From JBCBJZ01 sp038522635 (GTDB lineage: Bacteria > Pseudomonadota > Alphaproteobacteria > Rhizobiales > Hyphomicrobiaceae), in the NCBI GenBank assembly GCA_038522635.1, contig JBCBJZ010000001.1, positions 8,382 through 72,381 on the forward strand: a DNA stretch of 64,000 nucleotides, given 5' to 3'. Of the stretch, positions 34,657 through 43,839 are shown piece after piece. The notes beneath the pieces were generated by a model. That model was not told the DNA's origin, ran no database searches, and saw only the letters and a program-made list of their open reading frames with translations. The translations under genes were made by a program, and so were the position numbers. Position 1 is the first letter of the stretch. Every line of letters begins with the position of its first letter.

Positions 34657-34897
34657 CCCTGGCTTCTTCACGCTTTCGTTCCCGGTTCGCACCATCATCG
34701 GGCCCGCTGCCGCACGATGTCGTCGTGCGCGGACAGCGCCGCAGGTTTGCGCGGGCGCTGCGCCGTTTAATCGGTCGCAGCTCATCAATGCAAGCGATGG
34801 CCTGCAAGTTCCATGGTGAGGCGATGGCCTGCTCATGACGAGGGTCGGTGTTGAAGGCGCCTGTTAGGCCGCGGTGCGACGCAGGCCATGGCACAGA

Positions 34898-37087
34898 TCA
34901 GCCGCCCAGGCTCGTTTGGTAGGGCTGCGTTGGGGCGACCGGTTCATCGCCCTCGACGAGGTACCTGTCGGGGATGCGGGCGCTCCAGGTGAGGCCGGCT
35001 TTGTGGTGGCGCAGGTTCACTTGCGCAGACAGGGCGGCCTCGATCATCTGTGTGACGACGATCCGGCCGAAGCCCGTCTTCTGCGGGCGTCTGACTTCCG
35101 GGCCGCCCTTTTCGCGCCACTGGATGACGATGTCGCGGGCATGCTCCGGGGGGGCTTCAGCCGGCGCTTCGCCGTTGCCCTGGGGCGGCTTCGTGGGCGC
35201 GAGTTTCCACGAGATTGCAACCCGACCTTCGGCGACCGATAGCGCCCCGTATTTCAAAGCGTTCGTCGCCAATTCGTGGAACACCATGCCCAGGTTCTGC
35301 GCCGCTTCCGGTGCGAGCAGCAGGTCCGGTCCGGTGAATTCAACGCGCTGCAAGTCGTTGCCGAGCCACCCCAGTTGCGCCTTGGCGAGACCTTGCATCT
35401 CAACGCCGCGCCAGTCGTGGCGGATCAGCACCTCGTGGGAACGCGCCAACCCCTGAATGCGACCGTTGAAGCGCTTTTGGTAATCGTCAAGGTCGCTCGC
35501 TTGCGCGGCTGTGCGGCGGGCCACGGCCTGCACCACGGCGAGGAGGTTCTTGGAGCGATGGGAGAGCTCGCGCATGACGTAGAACAGGTGGCGCTCATGG
35601 CGCTTGCGCTCACGAATGTCGTCAATGATGAGAGAGGCGCCGGCGATGTCGCCGGTCGGGCTGCGCAGGGGCGCCAGGGTCACTTCAACATCGATTTCGT
35701 CATCGCTGGCCGTCTTGACGCAGCCTTCAAGCATGCGGGTTTCGCCGTTCCTTACGTCTTCGAGTGCCGCTTCGATGTCGTCTTGCGATACGGGCGCAAA
35801 GAGCGAGACGAGCGTGCGCCGCTGTGCTTCATCAGGGCCGAAGCCGGTGAGACGGCCCGCGGCCGCGTTCCACGATTGAATGGCGCCGGTGTGGTCAACG
35901 CTGAGCATCGCGTCGGCCGATGAGGCGACGATCGCGGCGAGTTGCGCGTTTGAGCGCTCCGAGCGGTTGCGCTCGATGGAGGCTAAGCGGAGCGCGCGCG
36001 CGACTTCGTTTGCCTCTTTGAGCGCGCTGTTGACGCGTATCGGTAGCTGGCCTTTGCCAAAATTACGCGCGCTGTCCGCCACCATCTCGATGGGGCCGGC
36101 GATCTGACGTCCGAATGCCAGCGCCAGCAACAGCGACAGACCGATGACCGCGATGGCACCGGCGAGAAACATCATCCAGGATTTCCAACGGGGCCAGCGC
36201 ACAGAGTCGCTTGGCACCCAAGCGGCCACCATCCAATTTGAGATCCGCGAACGGGTAAAGGCGCGCATCACTTCGTAACCGGCGATCGCCTCGATGCTTA
36301 CCAACGTCGACCCCGTATCGCTGACCGGACGGGCGCTGCCCTGGGGAAGCACCTTGCCGACGTAGGCGGCGTGGTCGCGCAAGCGGGCGATGATGCGGTT
36401 GTCGGTGCCGGCGATCCCCGATTGCCACCCTTCGGGCAACGGCGCACGGCGCAGGATTTCCAGGAAGTGCGTCGCTGGAACGGCGATCGCCAGCACGCTG
36501 GTGACCCGGCCACTGCGGACCACAGGGACGACGACGCCAAGCACGGGGATGCTATCGGCGGAACTCATCTGCAGATCGCTGATGACAGGCTTGCGGGTCT
36601 TCGCCGCGCGTTGGAACAAATCGAGCCGTTGCACCCTCGGCAGCGTCCGGCCCAAATGCGTCGCGCGGGTGTTGGCAAGTTGCTGGCCCTTACGATGGTC
36701 GACGAGGACGATGTAATAGGGGCTGCCTACCAGCGCCTGCTTGGCGCGGTTTTGAAAGCGCTGCAGCCCGCGTTCGCTCAGCGACACCGAACTGGCAAGC
36801 GTGCGGCCCATGGTGATCATCTTGCCAAGTTCGCTGTCGACGTCGTTGGCGATGGTGCGCACCACCTGCAGGCTGCGCTCATTCAGAAGTTCGCGCTCAA
36901 CCGTGCCCGCGCGCCACAGGATGGTGGCGCCGGTCACAAGGATCGGCGTCGTGATCGCGAGCGCGAACAGCATCAGGAGTGTGCGTACGGGCAAATCTTG
37001 TTGCCCGGTCCGCAGCCGTCCCAAGAGGCGTCGCAGATCGATCATGGTGGCCAGTCTTGTCGCGGGTGTTGATGGCGGAGAAGGCAT
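34898..37087 (-). CDS. HWE/HisKA2-type sensor histidine kinase with periplasmic sensor, HAMP and PAS
   Basis: 729 residues. The first ATG (37087) is used; a second at 37045 is possible, and neither has a strong ribosome-binding site. Layout: transmembrane helix at ~37-58 (LLMLFALAITTPILVTGATI), a ~240-residue extracytoplasmic region that looks like a dCache sensor, a second helix at ~305-328, HAMP, PAS (~375-490: SSADAMLSVDHTGAIQSWNA), then an HWE-type kinase with H-box RELSHRSKNLLAVV (His ~511), HELATNALKYGAL and the W-R-E of QWREKGG (~656). Kinases of this group (PhyK type) phosphorylate PhyR. Being next to nepR-ecfG on the same strand, it is the likely input of the general stress response; the cue is unknown. 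Confidence 0.9.
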   Translation of the reverse strand: MPSPPSTPATRLATMIDLRRLLGRLRTGQQDLPVRTLLMLFALAITTPILVTGATILWRAGTVERELLNERSLQVVRTIANDVDSELGKMITMGRTLASSVSLSERGLQRFQNRAKQALVGSPYYIVLVDHRKGQQLANTRATHLGRTLPRVQRLDLFQRAAKTRKPVISDLQMSSADSIPVLGVVVPVVRSGRVTSVLAIAVPATHFLEILRRAPLPEGWQSGIAGTDNRIIARLRDHAAYVGKVLPQGSARPVSDTGSTLVSIEAIAGYEVMRAFTRSRISNWMVAAWVPSDSVRWPRWKSWMMFLAGAIAVIGLSLLLALAFGRQIAGPIEMVADSARNFGKGQLPIRVNSALKEANEVARALRLASIERNRSERSNAQLAAIVASSADAMLSVDHTGAIQSWNAAAGRLTGFGPDEAQRRTLVSLFAPVSQDDIEAALEDVRNGETRMLEGCVKTASDDEIDVEVTLAPLRSPTGDIAGASLIIDDIRERKRHERHLFYVMRELSHRSKNLLAVVQAVARRTAAQASDLDDYQKRFNGRIQGLARSHEVLIRHDWRGVEMQGLAKAQLGWLGNDLQRVEFTGPDLLLAPEAAQNLGMVFHELATNALKYGALSVAEGRVAISWKLAPTKPPQGNGEAPAEAPPEHARDIVIQWREKGGPEVRRPQKTGFGRIVVTQMIEAALSAQVNLRHHKAGLTWSARIPDRYLVEGDEPVAPTQPYQTSLGG

Positions 37088-37116
37088 GCGGTGATGCTAA
37101 TCGGGTGCAAGCGACA

Positions 37117-37141
37117 GACGCTTGAACGTAGCATAGGTTCC
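37117..37141 (-). promoter_or_regulatory. Candidate EcfG-dependent promoter before the kinase gene
   Basis: On the minus strand GGAAC (37141-37137), a 16-base spacer, then CGTC (37120-37117), one base off the EcfG consensus GGAAC-N16/17-cGTT. It lies about 30 bases before the kinase ATG. Short, degenerate motif; could be chance. Confidence 0.35.
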
Positions 37142-37245
37142 CTCAACGCGTGAAATTTTGCCGCATGACAGACGAACCTGGCGCGCGCGGGTGGTGGCGA
37201 TGCGGCAGGGCCGGCGGTGGGCGCAGAACGCTCGATGCGCGGCGC

Positions 37246-38979
37246 TCAGACGTAGAAGGCGACCAGCAGGACGGCGAGCACGGCGGTGGTCCAAAAGGCC
37301 ATCGCGCCGGTGGGCGTTGTGCCGCCCAAGGTGGTCTCTGGCTGATGCACTGCGGCGAGGATGCGTCCAGCGTGACGGCCAAGGTCGCGGATCGCGCCTG
37401 CGAACGCGGTGTAAGCGCTGCCAGCACCACGGTAGAACGCGTCGACCGCGTCGCGACCCAGCCGGCGGTAGAGCCAATCGGTGTCGAGCAACCGGCCCGG
37501 TGCGCTCAGTGTGAGCCAGCCGCGTTGCCACGCGATCGCAAAGGCGAGGGCCGCGAAAGCGAGGAGTTGCACCTTGGTGATGACGTTTTCCAGTTTGAAC
37601 GCCTCATAGGTGACGTCGCCCGGTAGCAGAGCGAAGAACGCGCTAGGGCTGACGCCGATCCCTACGCAGGCGAGCGCCGTTAACATCATCGCGGCAAGCA
37701 TGTTGGGCGGCGTGTTCGCAGGGCGCGTATCGAGGCCGGGGGTGTTGGGGCGCGCGAAGAACGCCGCGTAAGTGACCTTGATGCCGGCGACGAGAAAGAC
37801 GCCAGCGCTGGCGAGCAGCAGCACGGCCCAGACGCTCGCGTAGCCCGCCTTGGCGACGGTAGCGAAAATCAGCGACTTAGCGAGGAAGCCCACGAAGAGC
37901 GGCGCGGAAATCGCCAGCGCGCCGATGCAACATAGGGCCGCGGTCCACGGCATTGTTCGCGCTAACCCGCCCAGCTGCGATGCGCGCGCGGTGCCCGTAT
38001 GCAGCAACACCGCGCCAAGCGCCATCAACAGCAGCAGTTTGTAGAGGATGCTGGCGGATGCTTGTGCCGCGGCTGCGCCGATGGCGAACGGCGTGCCAAC
38101 GCCCACCGCAATCACCATGAAGCCGATCTGATTGATGATCGCGTAGGCGATGACGCGGCGCAGGTCGTCTTCCGCGACGGCATAGATCAGCGTAAAGATC
38201 GCCATCACGGTGCCGACCGCGATCAGAACGTCTGAGCCGGGGAAGCCGCGTGCGAGGGCGTAAACGGCGAGCTTGGTTGTGAACGCCGACAACATGACGG
38301 TGCCCGTCGGTGTGGCTTCAGGGTAGGCATCGACAAGCCAGGTGTGCAGCAGCGGGAACGCACCCTTGATGGCAAAGGCGAGCAGGATGAGCCAGGTGGC
38401 GAGCGGGACGGTGTGCCACGTTTCCCAGGTCACGGCCTGGAATGCCTTGAAGTCGATCGAGCCGGTGGCGTTCAGATGGACCATGACGCCGGCCAGCAGG
38501 ATCACACCCGACATCACCTGGATGATGAGGTAGCGCATGCCGGTGGCGTAAGCGCGTTCCCCTCCGCTCGACCAGATCAGGAAGACCGACGTGATCGCGG
38601 AAATCTCCCAGAAGGTGAAGAGCGTGATGAAGTCGCCTGCGAACACCGCGCCGAGCGCGCTGCCCGCGTAAAGCGTGCCGGCGGTCGCCTCAAGAGGGCT
38701 CTTCAGGTGCAGCGCATAGACGTTGACGAGCAGGGCGGCGAGCGAGAACGCGAGGCCGAAGATGCGGGAGAGGTCGTCGACGCGCAGCGTGGTCAGTTGC
38801 TGGCCGAACAACGTAAGGCTGCCCGCATCGCCCGCGTTGAGCGTGAAGACGTGCCAGCCGACGAGCAGCGGCAGTACGACGGCCCAGGCGCCGCGCAGCA
38901 CATGCGGCAGCAACGGAAACAGCAGCGCGCCCGCGATCAGCGCGATCCCCGGGTTTAACTGCGCCAACACCTCAGCCAT
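37246..38979 (-). CDS. Mrp antiporter MrpD/NuoL-like proton-channel subunit (third paralogue)
   Basis: 577 residues, about 14 or more membrane helices. Belongs to the NuoL/M/N-MrpA/D antiporter-like family: FTFWEISAITSVFLIWSS (the conserved helix-5 Glu in FWE), FAIKGAFPLLHTWLVDAYPEA (helix-7 Lys) and YKLLLLMALGAVLLHTG. It is longer than its two sisters at its C-terminus (GRLLDTDWLYRRLGRDAVDAFYRG), a region reminiscent of NuoL-like proteins. Last gene of the operon; its start overlaps the small upstream gene by eight bases. Function: likely part of the Na+/H+ antiporter complex or a related ion-pumping assembly. With MrpA lacking, this subunit may replace part of it; inference. Confidence 0.85.
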   Translation of the reverse strand: MAEVLAQLNPGIALIAGALLFPLLPHVLRGAWAVVLPLLVGWHVFTLNAGDAGSLTLFGQQLTTLRVDDLSRIFGLAFSLAALLVNVYALHLKSPLEATAGTLYAGSALGAVFAGDFITLFTFWEISAITSVFLIWSSGGERAYATGMRYLIIQVMSGVILLAGVMVHLNATGSIDFKAFQAVTWETWHTVPLATWLILLAFAIKGAFPLLHTWLVDAYPEATPTGTVMLSAFTTKLAVYALARGFPGSDVLIAVGTVMAIFTLIYAVAEDDLRRVIAYAIINQIGFMVIAVGVGTPFAIGAAAAQASASILYKLLLLMALGAVLLHTGTARASQLGGLARTMPWTAALCCIGALAISAPLFVGFLAKSLIFATVAKAGYASVWAVLLLASAGVFLVAGIKVTYAAFFARPNTPGLDTRPANTPPNMLAAMMLTALACVGIGVSPSAFFALLPGDVTYEAFKLENVITKVQLLAFAALAFAIAWQRGWLTLSAPGRLLDTDWLYRRLGRDAVDAFYRGAGSAYTAFAGAIRDLGRHAGRILAAVHQPETTLGGTTPTGAMAFWTTAVLAVLLVAFYV

Positions 38980-39232
38980 CGTAGTGGGTCTCCTTGCGGC
39001 GCAGCAGGGCGATCACTGGCTTGACCAGGGCGAGCAGGGCGACGCCACTCAGGAAGCCGCAGGCGGGGTAGATGCCGATCACCTGCTCGATCGCGAATTT
39101 CCCTTTTTTGGCGATCACGAAGTCGGCGGCGAACAGCGCGATGCAAAGGATGATGAGTGCGCGCAGGACGGTGGCAGCGCTCAACCATGAGGAGGCGGCG
39201 CGCGTGGTTGAGCCTTGCGAGGTGTCAACCAT
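38972..39232 (-). CDS. Small two-helix membrane protein of the Mrp operon
   Basis: 86 residues with two predicted membrane helices (VLRALIILCIALFAADFVIA and PACGFLSGVALLALVKPVIA) separated by a short charged loop. It overlaps both neighbours, which are MrpD-like genes, so it is clearly in the operon and probably a small subunit of the complex. I recognise similar small proteins in alphaproteobacterial Mrp-like loci but cannot name a family with certainty. Confidence 0.65.
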   Translation of the reverse strand: MVDTSQGSTTRAASSWLSAATVLRALIILCIALFAADFVIAKKGKFAIEQVIGIYPACGFLSGVALLALVKPVIALLRRKETHYDG

Positions 39233-40721
39233 TGCCGCCTCCCGTGAACACCATCCGCAGCAGCGTTTCGATCGGCCCGGCGGTGAAGAACAACACGATG
39301 CAGGAGAGCGCGGTCAGGCTCAGCGCGATCAGGCAGGGCAGCGGGGCTTCCTTGATGGCCACCGTTTCGCCAGGCTTGGTGCCAGGCGGCGCGAACATGA
39401 AGCCCCGGATCACGATCGGCAGCAGGTAGGCGACGTTGAAGAGCGAGCTGAGCATCAACACCACGACCGCGATCTGGTGGCCGGCATCCAGCGCGCCGAT
39501 CCCGATCAACCATTTGCTCCAGAGGCCGCCAAAGGGCGGGAGGCCGATGATGCTTAAACTGCCGATCAGGAAGGCTGCCATGGTGACGGGCATGACACGG
39601 CCGATGCCGTCGAGTTCGCTGATTTCAGTTTTGTGAGCGGCCACGTAGATCGCGCCGGCGCAGAAAAAGAGCGTGATCTTGCCAGCCGCGTGCATGACGA
39701 TATGCATGCCCCCGCCCACGATGCTGGTCGAGGTGGCAAGGGCCGCAGCGAGCACGATGTAGGCCAGTTGCCCCACCGTCGAGTAGGCAAGCCGCGCCTT
39801 GAGGTTGTCCTGCGCGATGGCTACCACGGACGCGAGTACCAAGCTCGCGCTGGCGACGTAGACCAGCCACGTGTTCGCATCCGCCTCGGTCAGGAAGTCG
39901 AGGCCGAAGATGTAGGTCACCACTTTCAGCATGGTGAACGCGCCCGCCTTAACAACGGCGACCGCATGTAGCAGCGCGCTCACCGGCGTCGGCGCGACCA
40001 TGGCGCTTGGCAGCCAGAAATGGATCGGCATCAAAGCGGCTTTGCCGATGCCGAACGCGAACAGCGCGAGCAGCAGGTAAAGCGGCGGGCCGTAGATCTT
40101 GCCCGACAAGATCCCCTCGGGGCGGAAGTCGAGCGTGCCGGCGATCGCGTAGGTGGCAACCAGGGCGGGCAACAACAGGCCGATCGACGTGAACAGCAAG
40201 ATCATCAGGTAGATGCGCCCGCCGGTCTTGGCTTCCTTGCTGCCCTTGTGGGTGACAAGCGGGTAGGTCGAGAGCGTCAGCACCTCGTAGAAGATGAAAA
40301 GCGTGAACAGGTTGGCGCTGAACGCAAGCGCGATGGTGGCCGCGATCGAAACGGCAAAACACACGTAGAACTGGGTTTGGCGGATCTCACCGTTGCCGCG
40401 CATGTAGCCAATCGAATAGATCGAGTTGATGATCCATAGGCTCGAGGCGACGAGCGCGAACAGCATGCCGAGCGGTTCGATCTTGAAGGCGATGGTGAGG
40501 CCTTCGAGCACCTGGAAGCCACCCATTCCAGGGCGGTTGCCGTCCAGAACGGTGGGTAGCAGGCTCAGCACAACCGCGAAGAGCGCGATCGCGGTGATGA
40601 TGGTGACGCCCTCGCGCAGGTTGGGCGCGCGGTGGAACAGCGGGATCAGCAAAGCGCCTGCGGCCGGGATCAGCAGGGCAGCGAGCATCAAGGTTGCGGC
40701 GGGCGCGTCGATCAAGGTCAT
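39225..40721 (-). CDS. Mrp antiporter MrpD-like subunit (second paralogue)
   Basis: 498 residues, ~14 membrane helices, GTGAGGG leader before the ATG. Antiporter-like family motifs: LFTLFIFYEVLTLSTYPLVT (Glu of helix 5), AALMPIHFWLPSAMVAPTPV (conserved PxHxWLPxAxxAPTPVSA helix-7/8 pattern) and LFFCAGAIY. These are closest to MrpD and NuoM. It follows the first MrpD-like gene by seven bases. In Mrp complexes MrpD carries protons. Three such subunits in one operon imply a larger complex than the standard one-MrpA/one-MrpD antiporter. Confidence 0.88.
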   Translation of the reverse strand: MTLIDAPAATLMLAALLIPAAGALLIPLFHRAPNLREGVTIITAIALFAVVLSLLPTVLDGNRPGMGGFQVLEGLTIAFKIEPLGMLFALVASSLWIINSIYSIGYMRGNGEIRQTQFYVCFAVSIAATIALAFSANLFTLFIFYEVLTLSTYPLVTHKGSKEAKTGGRIYLMILLFTSIGLLLPALVATYAIAGTLDFRPEGILSGKIYGPPLYLLLALFAFGIGKAALMPIHFWLPSAMVAPTPVSALLHAVAVVKAGAFTMLKVVTYIFGLDFLTEADANTWLVYVASASLVLASVVAIAQDNLKARLAYSTVGQLAYIVLAAALATSTSIVGGGMHIVMHAAGKITLFFCAGAIYVAAHKTEISELDGIGRVMPVTMAAFLIGSLSIIGLPPFGGLWSKWLIGIGALDAGHQIAVVVLMLSSLFNVAYLLPIVIRGFMFAPPGTKPGETVAIKEAPLPCLIALSLTALSCIVLFFTAGPIETLLRMVFTGGGNG

Positions 40722-40728
40722 GGCGCCC

Positions 40729-42294
40729 TCACTTCAGACCAGTGAGCAGGCCGCGTGCGGCCCGTTCAGCGATGTCGGCTGACCACGTGGTGTCGAGGCC
40801 GAAGAATACGATCATGGCGGTCAGCACCAGCAGCGGCACCATCATGGAGGCGGGCGGGTCACTCGCCTTGTCGCAGCGCGGATCAAGGTCGCGGAAGTAG
40901 GCGACTTCGACCACTTTGCCGATGTAGATGAGTGCGATCAGCGAACTGGCCATGATCAAGAACACCACCGGCCATTGCCCGCCTTCGACCGCGCCTATGG
41001 CGAGATACCATTTCGAGATGAAGCCCGCCGTGCCGGGCACGCCGATGATGCCGAGCCCTGCGACCACGAAGGCTGCCATGGTGAGCGGCATGCGCTGGCC
41101 GATGCCGGCAAGCTGCGACAACCTTGAGGTGCCAAGCCGGAAGAAGATGATGCCGGCTGCCATGAAGAGCGCAGCCTTGATCAGCGCGTGGTTGAACAGG
41201 TGGACGATACCGCCGGTGAGCCCCGGTTCGTTGGCGAGGGAGACGCCGAGCGTCATGTAGCCGATCTGCGCGAGCGACGAATAGGCAAGCATGCGTTCGA
41301 TGCTGTCCTCAAAGACCGCCAGAAAAGAGCACACGAACATGGCGATCAGCGAGAGGATCAGCAGCACCTGGGCGAGCGGCAGGCTATCAAGGGCGATCGC
41401 GGCGCCGAACACCGTGAACATCATGCGCAACAGCAGATAGACCGCGACCTTGGTGGCCGTTGCCGACAGGAAGACGGTCGCAAACGAAGGCGCGAAGGCG
41501 TAGGCGTTGGGCAGCCAGACGTGCATCGGAAAAAGCGCAAGTTTCAACGCGACGCCGACGAAGACGAAAGCGATGCCGGCAAGGATCGGCCGGTTGCTTT
41601 CGTCGAACGCGGGCCCCAGGCGCTGCGCCATGTCCGCAAGGTTGAGCGTGCCCGTCACATTATAAAGGAGGCCGACACCGATCACGTAGAGCGTCGCGCC
41701 CACCGTGCCTAGGATCAGGTACTGATAGGCGGCAAGCAGCGCCCGGCGATCGTTGCCCATCGCGATCATCACGTAGGTGGCGAGCGATGAAATCTCCAAG
41801 AACACGAAGATGTTGAAGGCATCGCCCGTTGCCGCGATCCCGAGCAGGCCGCCAATGCAAAGCAGGTAGCTGGCGTAAAACCAGGGTTGCTGTCGCTGTT
41901 CGATCTCGTGGTCGACCGACACGCGGGCGTAAGGCAGTGCCACTGCGCCGATGCCTGAGACGAGCAGCATCACGAAGGCGTTGAGCGCGTCGATGCGGTA
42001 CTCGATGCCGATCGGCGGCAGCCATCCGCCGAGCGGGTATGAAATCGTGCCTTCGCTCAACACGCGCCACAGCAGCGCGGCAGCCGTGATCGGCAGCGTC
42101 CAGGAGACGATCAGCGTAAAGGCCCAGGCGTAGATGCCGCGCGGGAGCAACGCGCATAGCGTGGCCGCCAATAACGGGATCACCACCTGCAGCACCGGCA
42201 GATGGTCGAGCAGCACAAACGGTTTGGAGGCGGCCGCGGCAAGCGGGACAGCGTTGCCCGCGCCGGCCGCAGCGGCGGCGATCAGGAGGCTCAT
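40729..42294 (-). CDS. mrpD: Mrp antiporter MrpD-like subunit (first paralogue)
   Basis: 521 residues, ~14 membrane helices. Start overlaps the mrpC stop (ATGA). Motifs: FNIFVFLEISSLATYVMIAM, ALFPMHVWLPNAYAFAPSF and VHLFNHALIKAALFMAAGII (conserved His/Lys in helix 12). The position straight after mrpC is that of true MrpD, so I give it the symbol; the other two MrpD-like genes are left unnamed. A proton-translocating antiporter subunit. The first ~25 residues are a short hydrophobic leader (LLIAAAAAGAGNAVPLAAAA) that may be part of the first helix. Confidence 0.88.
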   Translation of the reverse strand: MSLLIAAAAAGAGNAVPLAAAASKPFVLLDHLPVLQVVIPLLAATLCALLPRGIYAWAFTLIVSWTLPITAAALLWRVLSEGTISYPLGGWLPPIGIEYRIDALNAFVMLLVSGIGAVALPYARVSVDHEIEQRQQPWFYASYLLCIGGLLGIAATGDAFNIFVFLEISSLATYVMIAMGNDRRALLAAYQYLILGTVGATLYVIGVGLLYNVTGTLNLADMAQRLGPAFDESNRPILAGIAFVFVGVALKLALFPMHVWLPNAYAFAPSFATVFLSATATKVAVYLLLRMMFTVFGAAIALDSLPLAQVLLILSLIAMFVCSFLAVFEDSIERMLAYSSLAQIGYMTLGVSLANEPGLTGGIVHLFNHALIKAALFMAAGIIFFRLGTSRLSQLAGIGQRMPLTMAAFVVAGLGIIGVPGTAGFISKWYLAIGAVEGGQWPVVFLIMASSLIALIYIGKVVEVAYFRDLDPRCDKASDPPASMMVPLLVLTAMIVFFGLDTTWSADIAERAARGLLTGLK

Positions 42295-42725
42295 GCCGGG
42301 CGACCTCCATCGCGCCGGTCTGGCGCGCGAGAGCGATCACCCTTTTCCCCCTGGTCGTCGCCCCGCGCGAAGATCTCTTCTTCTTCGATCGACCCGTAGG
42401 CTTCATTGATGCGGATCACGAGGGCGAGGCCAAGCGCGATCGTCGCGACGCCGACCACGATCGCCGTTAGGATCAGCACGTGGGGTAGGGGGTTGGCGTA
42501 AACTTTGTAGGCCGGCTCCAGGATGGGCGCGGTACCGCCCAAAATTTTCGCTGGCGTGAGATAGAGCAAGTAGACCGACGTTTGAAACAGCGACAGCCCG
42601 ATCAGCTTTTTGATCATGTTGCCGCGCGCGATCACGATAAAGAGGCCAGCGACCATCAAGAAGATCGTGATGAAGTAATTGTAGTAGTCGACGAGCGGCT
42701 GCGCCTTATCGAGAAAAGCTTCCAT
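42291..42725 (-). CDS. mrpC: Mrp antiporter subunit C
   Basis: 144 residues from the ATG at 42725, which shares one base with the mrpB stop (TGATG). MrpC resembles NuoK: three membrane helices (FITIFLMVAGLFIVIARGNM, KLIGLSLFQTSVYLLYL, LILTAIVVGVATIALGLALV) with the conserved ALTLTAIVVGxA-like stretch. The charged C-terminal tail (EEEEIFARGDDQGEKGDRSR) is longer than usual. Essential partner of MrpD in the antiporter. Confidence 0.9.
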   Translation of the reverse strand: MEAFLDKAQPLVDYYNYFITIFLMVAGLFIVIARGNMIKKLIGLSLFQTSVYLLYLTPAKILGGTAPILEPAYKVYANPLPHVLILTAIVVGVATIALGLALVIRINEAYGSIEEEEIFARGDDQGEKGDRSRAPDRRDGGRPA

Positions 42726-43141
42726 CAACGCCCCCGCGCGATGAAGGCGTAGAACATTGAAATCATGGTGCCGGCGACGCTGACGAGCACGCCGATCTCG
42801 ATGGCGATGATGCCCCACTCCTGCGCTTTGGCGTGGTTCTCGTGGTAGACGCTGTAGTCAAGAAAGCCGCGCCCGCCGAAGAGGCCTGGCAGCCCGGCAA
42901 CGAGATAGATGAACACGCCGAGCGGCACCATAGCGTTGGCAACGCCGGTGGGGACAGCGCGTAGCGCGGTGCGCTTGCCGAACACGATCGCGTAGAGGAT
43001 GACCATGCCGGCAGCGATGACACCGGCCTGGAAGCCGCCGCCGGGCCCGTAATCGCCGTGGAAATGCACGTAAAGCGCAAACACCAGCATGAATGGCATC
43101 AGCAGCTTGGTGGTGATGCGTAGGATCAGATCAAAGGTCAT
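42725..43141 (-). CDS. mrpB: Mrp antiporter subunit B (MnhB type)
   Basis: 138 residues, four membrane helices. The MnhB hallmark YVHFHGDYGPGGGFQAGVI (a form of the G-H-x-x-P-G-G-G-F-Q-A-G motif) is present near residues 24-42. It overlaps both neighbours by one to four bases. In this operon it follows the MrpA-C-terminus-like gene. Confidence 0.92.
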   Translation of the reverse strand: MTFDLILRITTKLLMPFMLVFALYVHFHGDYGPGGGFQAGVIAAGMVILYAIVFGKRTALRAVPTGVANAMVPLGVFIYLVAGLPGLFGGRGFLDYSVYHENHAKAQEWGIIAIEIGVLVSVAGTMISMFYAFIARGR

Positions 43142-43839
43142 GGCGAGCCGCTGGATTGAGGGGGCGTCGTGCCGGTACTTGAGGTGCTGGTGTCGGCCGC
43201 AGCGGTGGTCGCGGTTGTGCCCGCGGCAGCGTCATCCTCGCGCTCTGCAAGGTCCGCATCCGTCTCATCGCCGGAACCACCGTCGCTGTCAGTTTCATCT
43301 TCGCGAGGCGTGGGATCGCGAGGCGCGCCGCGCAACAACATCATCACGCCGATGCCGGCGGCAAACACCACGGTGACTTCGCCCAGCGTGTCGAAGGCGC
43401 GGTAGCTGGCCAAAACCGTCGTGACGACGTTCTTGACGCCCATGTCGCGCAGCGAGTTCTCCAGGTAGTAGGGCGCTACGTGCTGATGGATGGCGGCGTT
43501 TTCCGCGCCAAACTTGGAGAGGCCCGGCGTGCCGTAGATCAGCGCGGCACCGATGATCAACGAGACCATCAGGGGGATGGCGACCGAACCCACCGGTGCC
43601 ATCTCGCGCGGCTTGCACAAGTGCAGCGCTGAAAGCAGCAGTACCGTCGAAACGCCCGCGCCGACCGATGCTTCTGTCATCGCCACATCGGGCGCATCGA
43701 GGAGCAGCATCACCGTCGCCATCAAAAACGAATAGACCCCGGCCAGGATCACCACGCCGAACATCGAACGCTGCACGATGATCGCCACCGTGATGGCGGC
43801 GAGCAACGTTAGCAAGGTCATGGTGATGAGCGCGATCAT
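43138..43839 (-). CDS. MrpA C-terminal-type subunit (DUF4040/MbhD plus MbhE-like) with acidic tail
   Basis: 233 residues. The first ~75 residues match the DUF4040/MbhD segment (LLDAPDVAMTEASVGAGVST), which in classical systems is fused to the end of MrpA. Residues ~110-175 match MbhE (SLRDMGVKNVVTTVLASYRA then FDTLGEVTVVFAAGIGVMML). The NuoL-like N-terminal ~500 residues of MrpA are absent; this is a separate gene with normal overlaps at both ends, not a broken one. Residues ~178-233 are an Asp/Glu then Thr/Ser-rich low-complexity tail, unusual for the family. It resembles the split arrangement seen in archaeal and group-2 Mrp/Mbh operons. Confidence 0.85.
   Translation of the reverse strand: MIALITMTLLTLLAAITVAIIVQRSMFGVVILAGVYSFLMATVMLLLDAPDVAMTEASVGAGVSTVLLLSALHLCKPREMAPVGSVAIPLMVSLIIGAALIYGTPGLSKFGAENAAIHQHVAPYYLENSLRDMGVKNVVTTVLASYRAFDTLGEVTVVFAAGIGVMMLLRGAPRDPTPREDETDSDGGSGDETDADLAEREDDAAAGTTATTAAADTSTSSTGTTPPQSSGSP

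Noticed and set aside
34787..34812. EcfG promoter before nepR (GGAAC, 17 bases, CATT)
   Set aside because: The second element matches poorly and the nepR start is itself uncertain.
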